NCBI GenBank assembly: GCA_040500365.1
Contig: CP148031.1
Coordinates: 1,054,001 to 1,118,000 of the forward strand
From: Dehalobacter alkaniphilus
GTDB taxonomy: Bacteria > Bacillota > Desulfitobacteriia > Desulfitobacteriales > Syntrophobotulaceae
Direction: 5' to 3'
Length of the DNA: 64,000 nt
Part shown: one piece after another, positions 18,339-25,500 of the stretch
Numbering within the stretch: the stretch's first letter is position 1
Layout: every line of letters begins with the position of its first letter
Notes under the pieces: generated by a model
What the model saw: only the letters and a program-made list of their open reading frames with translations
What the model was told of the DNA's origin: nothing
Database searches by the model: none
Program-made: the position numbers and the translations under genes

Positions 18339-19311
18339 CGGCACTACCTTCCAGTCTTGGAATGATGTCTGGATAACATCCTTCCAATTTGATAGATATG
18401 TCCGGAAAAACATCAGCAGTCAGCCTAAGGTAATACGCTGTTTCCTCAAAAGAATCATGCCCCATATATGTTTTCAGTACTGGAAGATATGCTGCAAGGT
18501 CTTTTCCTTGTATAACCCATTTTTTTAGGCAGTGACACGCGTATGCATGTCGAAAATCTTGGACTCTCGGTCCTTTTCCCCTCCCGCCGTGAGAAATGCC
18601 AACTCTCCATAAAAAACGCCTGAAATTGTGGTAAACGTTCCCTAAAGTCATTGGTTTTCCATTTAATCCTGGGAAGAACCAATCAGTTTCTTTTAAGAAC
18701 ATATGCACATTCGCAGAAAAATTCCGGCATCGTTCTGTAAGTTCGTCTGACATCGGAACCAATCGGCTGTTATCTTTCTTTGAATGATGAATGGACAGTA
18801 TGCCTGTTTCAAGATTCACATCTGATACTTTCAGGAGTCTTGCTTCTGAGGAACGAAGGCCACAGGAATAAACCATACGAAAGAATACTGGCATGATGAG
18901 GTGGCGATATGGACATTCACTGACATAGTGGCATTGATCTGTCTCATGGAAGAAACGCTGCAGTTCATTTTCCGTATAGATATGAGGCACATATTGTTCT
19001 TCCGTGGGGTAATAGCCTTTCGGTAGGACGTATGCGCCAATCTCCACACTGTCCATATATATGGCAAGTTGCCGTAGGATCGAAGCCCTCGTACACTGAT
19101 TGGCCTGTGCCTCATAACTTTTTTTTGAGCACCAATCTAACACTATTTCCTTTGTAAGCATTGTTGCTTCAGGATATTTTTGTTCAGTAAAGGAAGAAAA
19201 CCGCAATAGATGCCTTGCTTCTGCCTCATATTTGTAGCCGATTGCTTTCTTCAGGGAGACATGGTTTTCAATATGCTCTGCAAATGGTCCTTTAAACAGG
19301 TAATTACTCAT
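18325..19311 (-). CDS. ritB: RIT tyrosine recombinase B
   Basis: Second gene of the trio. ATG 19311 (MSNYLFKGPF) is preferred because GGAGGTGG is 6-7 nt upstream; ATG 19317 is too close to that site. About 328 residues. The catalytic Arg is in YSCGLRSSEARLLKV and the later box reads VQDFRHAYACHCL, where the first His of the usual H-x-x-R is replaced (Gln/Asp region), then YMGHDSFEETAYYLRLT with His and Tyr. The altered box suggests this member may be structural or less active. It overlaps ritA and ritC. Confidence 0.88.
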   Translation of the reverse strand: MSNYLFKGPFAEHIENHVSLKKAIGYKYEAEARHLLRFSSFTEQKYPEATMLTKEIVLDWCSKKSYEAQANQCTRASILRQLAIYMDSVEIGAYVLPKGYYPTEEQYVPHIYTENELQRFFHETDQCHYVSECPYRHLIMPVFFRMVYSCGLRSSEARLLKVSDVNLETGILSIHHSKKDNSRLVPMSDELTERCRNFSANVHMFLKETDWFFPGLNGKPMTLGNVYHNFRRFLWRVGISHGGRGKGPRVQDFRHAYACHCLKKWVIQGKDLAAYLPVLKTYMGHDSFEETAYYLRLTADVFPDISIKLEGCYPDIIPRLEGSADETD

Positions 19312-20539
19312 ACACATCCACCTCCGGAGTACCTAAACAGCATTCCTTCAGTTTATTGACATCCACTTTCAAATAAACAGCCGTGGAGTCCGTGTTGGTA
19401 TGACCCAGTATATCTGATATAACAGCAAGAGGGGTGTCATGCTCAAGCATTCTTGAAGCCGCCGTATGGCGAAGCGAATGCATACCCCGGTGCTTTTTCA
19501 AGGTCGGCAGATGGGCAATCCGCATATAATCTCGAATTAACTGATGCAGATGATCACTTTCTGAAAAAGGCAGAAATGGTGCCAAATGTCTCACAAATAC
19601 AATCGGTGAATCAATTTTGGGCCTGCCATATTTCAGATAATCGATGACAGCCCATCCCACTTCAGAAGGAATTGGTAGGTTGACTGTTTCCCTTGTTTTT
19701 GACTGGGCGAATATCAGTTTATTTTCTTCCCAGCGGAAACAACCAAAAGTAAGGTTTTTGATATCATTAACCCTAAGACCTAACACGCAAGCTAGAAGAA
19801 TAATGGCATAGTCCCGTTTCCCCTTTGGATTTCCACGGTCAATGGCACCTATCAGTAAGTCCAATTCTTCTTTCGTCCAGACAGATGGGATGCGTGTCTG
19901 TTTACGAGCCTGAACCATTGGTGTCTTGGATGCCAAGTCTGTTTTCAGGATGTCCTGCTCCTGTAAATATCTTAAAAATGAACGTATGGAACATATGATT
20001 TGTTCCACAGTTTTATAGGTATACCCAGCTAGTGTTCGGATATAGCTGTTGATAACAGGGAGCCTAATATCATAGCAGTGACTGATTCCTTGAGAAATAA
20101 GATAATCCATGAAACGCTGCGATTGTTTCACGTAATGTTCAACCGTCACCTTGGAATAATCTTTGCGTTCGCAGTATTTTTTGAAATCGTTGCTGATATC
20201 TATGTAATACGAATCGGTAAGCAATTCTCGATGTTTATAATACCGTCTTAAAACAGTGCGGTGGAGCTGGAAGTCGCCTACTATCCGGATGACACGCAGC
20301 TCCTGAGTATCGCGCTGAGAAAGAGTTTTTTCAAAATCCTTTTTCCAAATGTCGAAGTATTTTTCAATGAAGTCAATTCCAAGCTGCTCGCTGAAGTATA
20401 CTTCAGCACGTGACTTGGCAAATTCCATAAGCATCTGCCAACGCCGGCGATAAAACTTTAATGTAGCTTCTGTATAGCCGAGGCGCTTCATTTCCTGCTC
20501 AAGTTCTTCTAGAAGTACTGGTAACGGTTTGTTATGCAT
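19304..20539 (-). CDS. ritA: RIT tyrosine recombinase A
   Basis: First gene of the trio, 411 residues, starting close to the right end of the element. The N-terminal part holds an extended core-binding region (RLGYTEATLKFYRRRWQMLM, KDYSKVTVEHYVKQSQRFMD). The catalytic domain has Arg in LGLRVNDIKNLTFG, His-x-x-Arg in GMHSLRHTAASRML, and LGHTNTDSTAVYLKV with His and Tyr. All catalytic residues are present. The truncated gene at 3212 is a paralogue of this one, which shows that the family visited this genome at least twice. Confidence 0.88.
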   Translation of the reverse strand: MHNKPLPVLLEELEQEMKRLGYTEATLKFYRRRWQMLMEFAKSRAEVYFSEQLGIDFIEKYFDIWKKDFEKTLSQRDTQELRVIRIVGDFQLHRTVLRRYYKHRELLTDSYYIDISNDFKKYCERKDYSKVTVEHYVKQSQRFMDYLISQGISHCYDIRLPVINSYIRTLAGYTYKTVEQIICSIRSFLRYLQEQDILKTDLASKTPMVQARKQTRIPSVWTKEELDLLIGAIDRGNPKGKRDYAIILLACVLGLRVNDIKNLTFGCFRWEENKLIFAQSKTRETVNLPIPSEVGWAVIDYLKYGRPKIDSPIVFVRHLAPFLPFSESDHLHQLIRDYMRIAHLPTLKKHRGMHSLRHTAASRMLEHDTPLAVISDILGHTNTDSTAVYLKVDVNKLKECCLGTPEVDVYE

Positions 20540-20597
20540 AAGAATCCCTCCAAAAAGATATTTTGAGTTAATTACTCATTATCATTTTGGACATTAT

Positions 20598-20676
20598 GCA
20601 AAGTAAATTTAACATAACTTCAGATTCCATCAGTGTTTCACGACTTTACTTTGCATAACTACTTTCTTTGCATAAG
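20598..20676. repeat. RIT right terminal repeat array
   Basis: Outer CTTTGCATAAG (20666-20676), inner TTTACTTTGCATAA near 20644-20658 and an oppositely oriented TTATGCAAAGTAAAT near 20596-20610. The outer 30 bases recur in the relic at 3053-3083. Confidence 0.85.
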
Positions 20677-20677
20677 G

Positions 20678-21734
20678 TGGAATAATATCTCCTCTTTTAG
20701 CAAACATTGCCCTTCACGGCATGGAGCAAGAGTTGGGGATTAACTATACTCTGGTTCACCACGGGAAAAAAACCAGCTATGAAAACCACACCCCCTACAC
20801 AATGTGTATATATGCTGATGATTTTGTAATCCTGTGTGAAACGAAACAGGAAGCCGAAAATCCTTACACGACACTAGGTAGTTACCTGCGTGACAGAGGT
20901 TTAACGCTATCGGAAGAAAAAACAAAAATAACCCATATCTCCGATGGCTTTGACTTTCTTGGCTTCAATATTAGGAGATACACGACACACACAGGTGCAA
21001 AGTTGCTGATTAAACCGTCAAAAAGCAGTATCCGCAGTTTCAAGACAAAGGTTGCGGATATTGTAGAAAGCTCATACGGTAACAATGTGCAGACTCTAAT
21101 CAATAGGCTGAACCCTGTAATCATCGGCACTGCTAACTACTGGTGCAGAACGGTCGCAAAAGAGATCTTCTCTGCTATGGACAACTATATTTGGAAGAAG
21201 ATATATCGGTTTCTAATCCACTCCCACCCCAAAAAGGGCTGGAAGTGGATTAAAGCCCAATACTTCAAACCGGACAAAACAGGACAGAGCAGAAACAAGT
21301 GGATTCTGACAGACCCGAATACTGGCAATCAACTTAAGAAAATGGCATGGACGCCTATTGTCAGGCATCAGCAGATCAAGTACAACTACTCCCCATATGA
21401 TGTCACTCTCAAAGAATATTTTGCAAAGAGAGACCAACGGGAATTTGACTTGAACAATGTAGCCTATCGGCAGAAACTAGCTAAAAAGCAGAACTACGTT
21501 TGCCCCATGTGTAGAATGAGCATAGTGAATTTTAAGGAGGACCTGGAACCACATCATAAACATCCTGTAATACAGGGTGGAACAGGTGCATACAAGAACC
21601 TTCAACTAGTTCACAGTTCATGCCACATAGACTATCACAAGGCATTCCCAACAAAGGGAGAAATCCCAATGCCAGCACAAATTGCCCAGTATTACAAAGT
21701 TATCAAGGGCAAGAGATTGGCGGGAGTGCTTTAA
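20678..21734 (+). pseudogene. ltrA: group II intron reverse transcriptase, 3' part (split by RIT)
   Basis: Resumes with GIISPLLANIALHGMEQELG, then the catalytic YADDFVILCETK, the LSEEKTKITHISDGFDFLGF thumb boundary, the maturase domain, and a C-terminal HNH nuclease with CPMCRMS, EPHHKHPVIQGGTGAYKNLQ and HSSCHIDYHKAF (both Cys pairs present). No in-frame damage is visible besides the RIT insertion, so precise excision would restore a normal gene. Confidence 0.9.
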
Positions 21735-21831
21735 ATCACTTTTGGAGAAAGGTATGCTTGAGCCGTATGTTGGGAAATCAACACGTACGGTTCTTAGGCG
21801 AGAAAGAGGGAGCAATCCCTCCGACTTAGCC

Positions 21832-22138
21832 GGCAAAAAGTGGAGATCATATCAAAGCTTTACCTATTGCTATTCGAGGGTGACTGAAAGCCTTGGTATG
21901 AGCGGGTTTGAGCAGGCATATAGTCTTTTTGGAGTAAGAGGCGTACGCAGAACTATATTTGATTTGTATTGCGGGTCGTCTTTTGGACATTCTGGCTTTG
22001 TTTTCCGGAGAAATAGCAGCTGTTTTAAGCTATTTTGGGAGGAATTAGAGGAAGCATGTAGAATGAAAGAGGAGAGTAGGTTCTGTTACGTAGGGAAAAT
22101 GCGGAAATAATAAGCTGTTTTCTAGGGGGTGATCCTAT
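21832..22138. other. gene-free stretch downstream of intron 2
   Basis: An open frame (to 22110) crosses from the intron into this stretch but has no recognisable protein features and no ribosome site. The intended exon of the intron is not identifiable here. Confidence 0.3.
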
Positions 22139-23032
22139 TTGGTCAGTAAGCATGAGCTTTATCATTCGCATTGTGACGAAACATATAGTACATCAATAAA
22201 GTTCATTTCCGAAAATCAGGGTTTTGAGCAAAGGCTGCATTTAAATCTGCTGATTTATGAAGAGATAGGTGATTTGATTCCATTTACCAACGTGAACCTG
22301 GATTCGGGCCATTACTTTCCATATTCGGAATCACAGTGTGAATTAAGAAGTTCACTTGAATTAGCCCTTCAGGGCTTCTACTCATATGCCTTTTTTGCTT
22401 TGAGATCATTTATGGAATTAGGGATGTTGGGGATTTCCTTCGCTGCTATTGATTGTGAGCATATTGAAGTCCAACCTTGGCTTCATTCGGAGGGACGTAC
22501 ACCGGGGCAAAGAGACATATTCAAAAGCCTTGATAGAATTGAGTTGTTTCGAAACTTCGACACCAAATTCAAGCTCAGAGAACGGGTGTCGAAAACCTTG
22601 AACGAACTAGGAGGATTTGTTCATACTAGGGGGTATGGATACAGTTCACAAGCATTAAATTTGGCCAATTATAGCACGTTCTCGCAAAAATCACTTCAAA
22701 TGTATGAGTCTTTTATGACAAGGGCAGTGACTGATGTTGTTATTACTATGCTGTTGAAATATCCGATTGGTTCACAGTCCTTACCAATATTTGAGAAGTT
22801 TGGGTTAGAAATTCCGTTAGGTGGATTTCTAGAAGAACACCAAGTCGCTTTGATATTTTCAATAATTCCTGAAGATGAACGGGAATTTCTTAATACTATA
22901 AGTGAGCAAAGCAAAGATGTTCAAGCAATTCTAAACCATATCAATAACCTTCCGGACATAACAGAGGATGAACTGGATCAACAATTAGAAAGACATGAAA
23001 AGTTCATGTCTCCCTATCGAGCGAAGAAATAA
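22139..23032 (+). CDS. protein of unknown function
   Basis: 297 residues from a TTG start with GGGGGTGAT about 6 nt upstream. I do not recognise the family. The protein looks soluble and mainly helical. The most striking segment is LRSSLELALQGFYSYAFFAL followed by RSFMELGMLG, an amphipathic helix pair rich in aromatic residues, then a charged C-terminus (DITEDELDQQLERHEKFM). The gene is followed 126 nt later by another unknown gene on the same strand. Both sit between a group II intron and an ECF ATPase fragment, with no local partners. The codon pattern and complete frame argue that it is real. Confidence 0.6.
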   Translation: MVSKHELYHSHCDETYSTSIKFISENQGFEQRLHLNLLIYEEIGDLIPFTNVNLDSGHYFPYSESQCELRSSLELALQGFYSYAFFALRSFMELGMLGISFAAIDCEHIEVQPWLHSEGRTPGQRDIFKSLDRIELFRNFDTKFKLRERVSKTLNELGGFVHTRGYGYSSQALNLANYSTFSQKSLQMYESFMTRAVTDVVITMLLKYPIGSQSLPIFEKFGLEIPLGGFLEEHQVALIFSIIPEDEREFLNTISEQSKDVQAILNHINNLPDITEDELDQQLERHEKFMSPYRAKK

Positions 23033-23157
23033 CAAACAATGAAAGCTATGATCTCTTTGAGTCCTAGAATGTCGCACCTTGTGTGGTAAGACCCGCCGGG
23101 GTGGCTGTCTTGGTGAACGTGTTCGTTTTATATGATTGACTAAAAGGAGCACACGTT

Positions 23158-23844
23158 GTGGATTTAGCAAAAGAATTTTATGATTGCATGGAAAGTGTTA
23201 GCTCTACCGTTTTAAATCGAATCAAATTATTACAAAAATTTGCAAATGCGGGTCAAGGGTTATTGTGCGTGTGGGCAAGCGGTTGCTTATCCCGTACGCT
23301 TGGAATCCTGAGTATTTCTTTGGAGTTTGATAAATTAATAGAAACAATTACTAATGTAGATGGTTATGATTCTTTATTTGCAATGTCAAAGGCTTCATAT
23401 TGTTATTTGAATATCATGAGTCTATCCCATGATATGCTAGATAACATTGGTTATATTTACGGCATCAATGTTTGCAATAAACAAAAAGACGAAAAAGCAT
23501 TGTCCTTTAACAGTCTTTTCAGTAAAGTCGGTAAGTTACAGACATTATCTAAAAACGAACAATTGAACCAAGCTGTTCAGTTGTTGTTTGATTCAAAAGA
23601 GTATAATGACTTAGATAACAAATTCAAACATAGATATTCACCTGGGCTAATATTTTTAATGCAGCCAGAATCCTTTGTTAGAGCGCTACCGGATTCGCTC
23701 AGTGGTAACCTTGTTGATTTTTTAGATCATGGCGCGGTTCCAGTGGATAAGGCTTTATGTGATGTAAGGAAGCTTAGAGATAACGTGTTACCTGTTGCTT
23801 TAGAAATAATTATTATTCTATTAGAGTACGATAGAATAATTTGA
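23158..23844 (+). CDS. protein of unknown function
   Basis: 228 residues from a GTG start, with AAAGGAG 9-10 nt upstream. Not recognised. It is mostly helical, with MDLAKEFYDCMESVSSTVLN at the start, a Tyr/Ser-rich middle (SKASYCYLNIMSLSHDMLDN, IGYIYGINVCNKQ) and FKHRYSPGLIFLMQPESFV. There is no signal peptide or clear membrane segment, although the C-terminus is hydrophobic (LPVALEIIIILLEYDRII). It may pair functionally with the gene before it (same strand, 126 nt apart). The stop overlaps the end of an ECF ATPase fragment on the other strand. Confidence 0.6.
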   Translation: MDLAKEFYDCMESVSSTVLNRIKLLQKFANAGQGLLCVWASGCLSRTLGILSISLEFDKLIETITNVDGYDSLFAMSKASYCYLNIMSLSHDMLDNIGYIYGINVCNKQKDEKALSFNSLFSKVGKLQTLSKNEQLNQAVQLLFDSKEYNDLDNKFKHRYSPGLIFLMQPESFVRALPDSLSGNLVDFLDHGAVPVDKALCDVRKLRDNVLPVALEIIIILLEYDRII

Positions 23845-24045
23845 AAACTTGGGAACCCCTCCTCCCTAGACAATTCTCTTCTAACGGGACCAGAAAGTTA
23901 CGAGGACCAAACGCGATATCTTCTTCTACTGTCCGACCAATGATTTGAGATTCAGGGTCCTGTAGGACAAGCCCGAGGACCCTTGATAACGACTGCACCG
24001 AGGTCTTTCTCACATTATGACCGGCGACGCTAATCTGTCCCGAGG
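23840..24045 (-). pseudogene. ECF transporter ATPase (EcfA/CbiO-like) fragment
   Basis: About 65 codons read GQISVAGHNVRKTSVQSLSR, VLGLVLQDPESQIIGRTVEE and DIAFGPRNFLVPLEEN. This is the Q-loop region (VLQDPE) of an ECF-type ABC ATPase, with the characteristic TVEEDIAFGP. Walker A, signature and Walker B segments are missing on both sides. It is plausibly the partner of the headless ecfT at 11.1 kb, now 12 kb away and inverted. Confidence 0.7.
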
Positions 24046-24070
24046 AAGATTATTGTGCATTTAGAAATTT

Positions 24071-24382
24071 CTAGAGCAGCTTTTGTACTTTATCTGCTTT
24101 AAATAATACCAGTTTCTCTTCTATACAGGCTTGGCCCTCAAGCCTGAAGCCTTTGGGTCCACCTTCCATTGTCGCTATCACAACCTGCATCTTTCCGTTA
24201 TCCTTGATGTTCTGTTGGGTAACTTCCATTTTATAAATACCAAACCCCAGGATGTCCCCATCTCTGACTTCCGCTACCTTTCCCACTATGATCATGTGCG
24301 GGTCTCCATTAGTGGAAACAGTGGTAATGGGAATAAACGGAGCATTTGATATAACTTCTTTAATTTCTTCAGTTAGAACCAT
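24071..24382 (-). CDS. pyridoxamine 5'-phosphate oxidase-like (FMN-binding split barrel) protein
   Basis: 103 residues: LTEEIKEVISNAPFIPITTV, STNGDPHMIIVGKVAEVRDG and QNIKDNGKMQVVIATMEGGP. The pattern is the short single-domain PNPOx-like fold that binds FMN or F420-like flavins. The start has AAGGAG upstream on the minus strand. It is encoded just downstream of the DUF1638 gene on the same strand, 40 nt apart, so they are likely one transcript. The substrate is unknown; proteins of this kind often accompany anaerobic corrinoid or flavin systems. Confidence 0.75.
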   Translation of the reverse strand: MVLTEEIKEVISNAPFIPITTVSTNGDPHMIIVGKVAEVRDGDILGFGIYKMEVTQQNIKDNGKMQVVIATMEGGPKGFRLEGQACIEEKLVLFKADKVQKLL

Positions 24383-24422
24383 GTAAATTCACTCCTTAAA
24401 TATTTTTCGAGTATTTACTCAA

Positions 24423-25040
24423 TTAAACCGCTGTAAGGGGAGGCTTTTGGGCTAATGCTTCTTTTAAAGTTTCAAGCACGTGCTTCTTAAAAACGTCTAG
24501 TTCGACTCTCTCAATTTCGATTGGTACCTGAGTATATTCATAAAACTCCAGGATATCCACATGATTAAACTCCGAAACACCAGTGTCTAGAAGTAAAATT
24601 TTATCATAGAAACCAAAATTCTGTCTGGCGTCTATTTCGTCCCAGCCCTGTCCATGCCTGAATATATTTTGCCAATTCCGCAACCAGCCTGAAGTAAGAT
24701 AAAAAACCCGAGCGGATGCCTCTAACTCCTTCTGTCTTTCCTGACCTAAAACCAATTCAATACAATTCTTGGGTTGCTGCCTAATAACGTGAAATTTTTC
24801 CGTAAATTCGCTAAGCTCAGGATGGCATATAGAACCGAAAAAGAGGACTATCTTTTCTTCGGTCACCTTATCCAGTGCTTCAGTGATGCCATCTTTTAGT
24901 TTAGTATAGTCTACGTGCAAAGCCGGGGTTGTATAAGTAACTTTGAACTCGTCAGAAGATGCCCATTCCGCTTTTATTTCCTCTAGTGCTCGCTCAAGCT
25001 CAAGTTGAAAGATACCACAGGCGACTATGCGCACCTCCAT
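24423..25040 (-). CDS. DUF1638 domain protein
   Basis: ATG 25040 (MEVRIVACGI) is chosen because AAGAGGTG lies 8 nt upstream; the frame is open 13 codons further. About 205 residues. Family features: VRIVACGIFQLELERALEEI, LHVDYTKLKDGITEALDKVT, KIVLFFGSICHPELSE, CIELVLGQERQKELEASARV and LTSGWLRNWQ. Like other DUF1638 proteins it has a Cys near the N-terminus (ACG) and a second one (SICH). It is transcribed away from rdhA, which starts 460 bp on the other side. Its role is unknown; the association with corrinoid enzymes is discussed in the findings. Confidence 0.8.
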   Translation of the reverse strand: MEVRIVACGIFQLELERALEEIKAEWASSDEFKVTYTTPALHVDYTKLKDGITEALDKVTEEKIVLFFGSICHPELSEFTEKFHVIRQQPKNCIELVLGQERQKELEASARVFYLTSGWLRNWQNIFRHGQGWDEIDARQNFGFYDKILLLDTGVSEFNHVDILEFYEYTQVPIEIERVELDVFKKHVLETLKEALAQKPPLTAV

Positions 25041-25327
25041 ATTAATATCACCTCTTCTCTGAGCTATTTCATACCTCAAGTTATTGGATCAAACAACTTA
25101 ACTTGACTCATTTTAACATAGGGTTTAAAAGCAATATGTTAGATACTTTACAAAAATCAAAAAAGGCCTCAGTATTGTTCAATAAAATGTATATAACTTT
25201 GTATAGTGGACCTCCTTCATCGAAAATTTAACTTGGAACACTGGCTGCAACTGATTTTCGACAACTTTAAAGAGTAGTTCATTTTTGATTTCGCCAGCGA
25301 TCTTGGAGATAAGATTTGGACGAAAAC

Positions 25328-25380
25328 TTGACAGAGAACTAGTGATATGGTATTTTAATATTGTACCAACCGGTAGGTAC
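25328..25380 (+). promoter_or_regulatory. sigma-A promoter and TetR-type operator
   Basis: TTGACA (25328-25333), a 17-bp spacer and TATTTT (25351-25356) make a good vegetative promoter. The expected start point falls in GTACCAACCGGTAGGTAC (25363-25380), an 18-bp near-perfect palindrome of the ACC-ACCGGT-GGT type used by TetR-family repressors. It lies 9 nt before the TetR remnant start. No FNR/CprK-type box (TTAAT-N4-ATTAA) was found here. Confidence 0.7.
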
Positions 25381-25389
25381 AGGAAGGTG

Positions 25390-25493
25390 ATGAACTTGAT
25401 AGATAAACGTCAAGAGATTGTAGAAGCAGCGGCTGCTCTGATGCACTCGAAAGGATATGAAAACACCAAACTCAGCGATATTCTAAAGGAGGG
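25390..25493 (+). pseudogene. TetR-family repressor, N-terminal remnant fused to rdhA
   Basis: The ATG at 25390 with AGGAAGG upstream starts LIDKRQEIVEAAAALMHSKG then YENTKLSDILKE, helices 1-2 and the start of helix 3 of a TetR DNA-binding domain. After ~34 residues the TetR sequence ends and the frame runs directly, without a stop, into rdhA. The 3' edge of the remnant supplies the AAAGGAGGG ribosome site of rdhA. The DNA-binding helix and ligand domain are lost, so it cannot repress. Confidence 0.75.
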
Positions 25494-25500
25494 TCAACTT

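Larger units (their letters stand above)
17208..20676 (-). mobile_element. RIT (recombinase-in-trio) element
   Basis: A 3,469-bp insertion with perfect inverted ends CTTATGCAAAG (17208-17218) and CTTTGCATAAG (20666-20676). Each end has further inner copies of TTATGCAAAGTAAA, in both orientations. It carries three overlapping tyrosine recombinase genes on the minus strand, the defining content of RIT elements. The host gene can be rebuilt from the flanks: CAGGGCGG plus TGGAATA gives Gln-Gly-Gly-Gly-Ile, the normal RT sequence, leaving one extra G at the junction. No passenger gene is present. Confidence 0.9.
15955..21831 (+). mobile_element. group II intron 2, interrupted by a RIT element
   Basis: A GTGTGGG start at 15955 lies only ~30 nt after the 3' end of intron 1. 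The 5' domains run to the reverse transcriptase start at 16489. The RT gene is split by the insertion 17208-20676. Domain V lies at ~21758-21794 (GAGCCGTATG and CGTACGGTTC around a GAAA-like loop). Domain VI (GAGGGAGCAATCCCTC near 21806-21822) ends the intron at about 21831. Without the 3.47-kb insert the intron would be ~2.4 kb. Splicing of the long form is doubtful. Confidence 0.75.
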
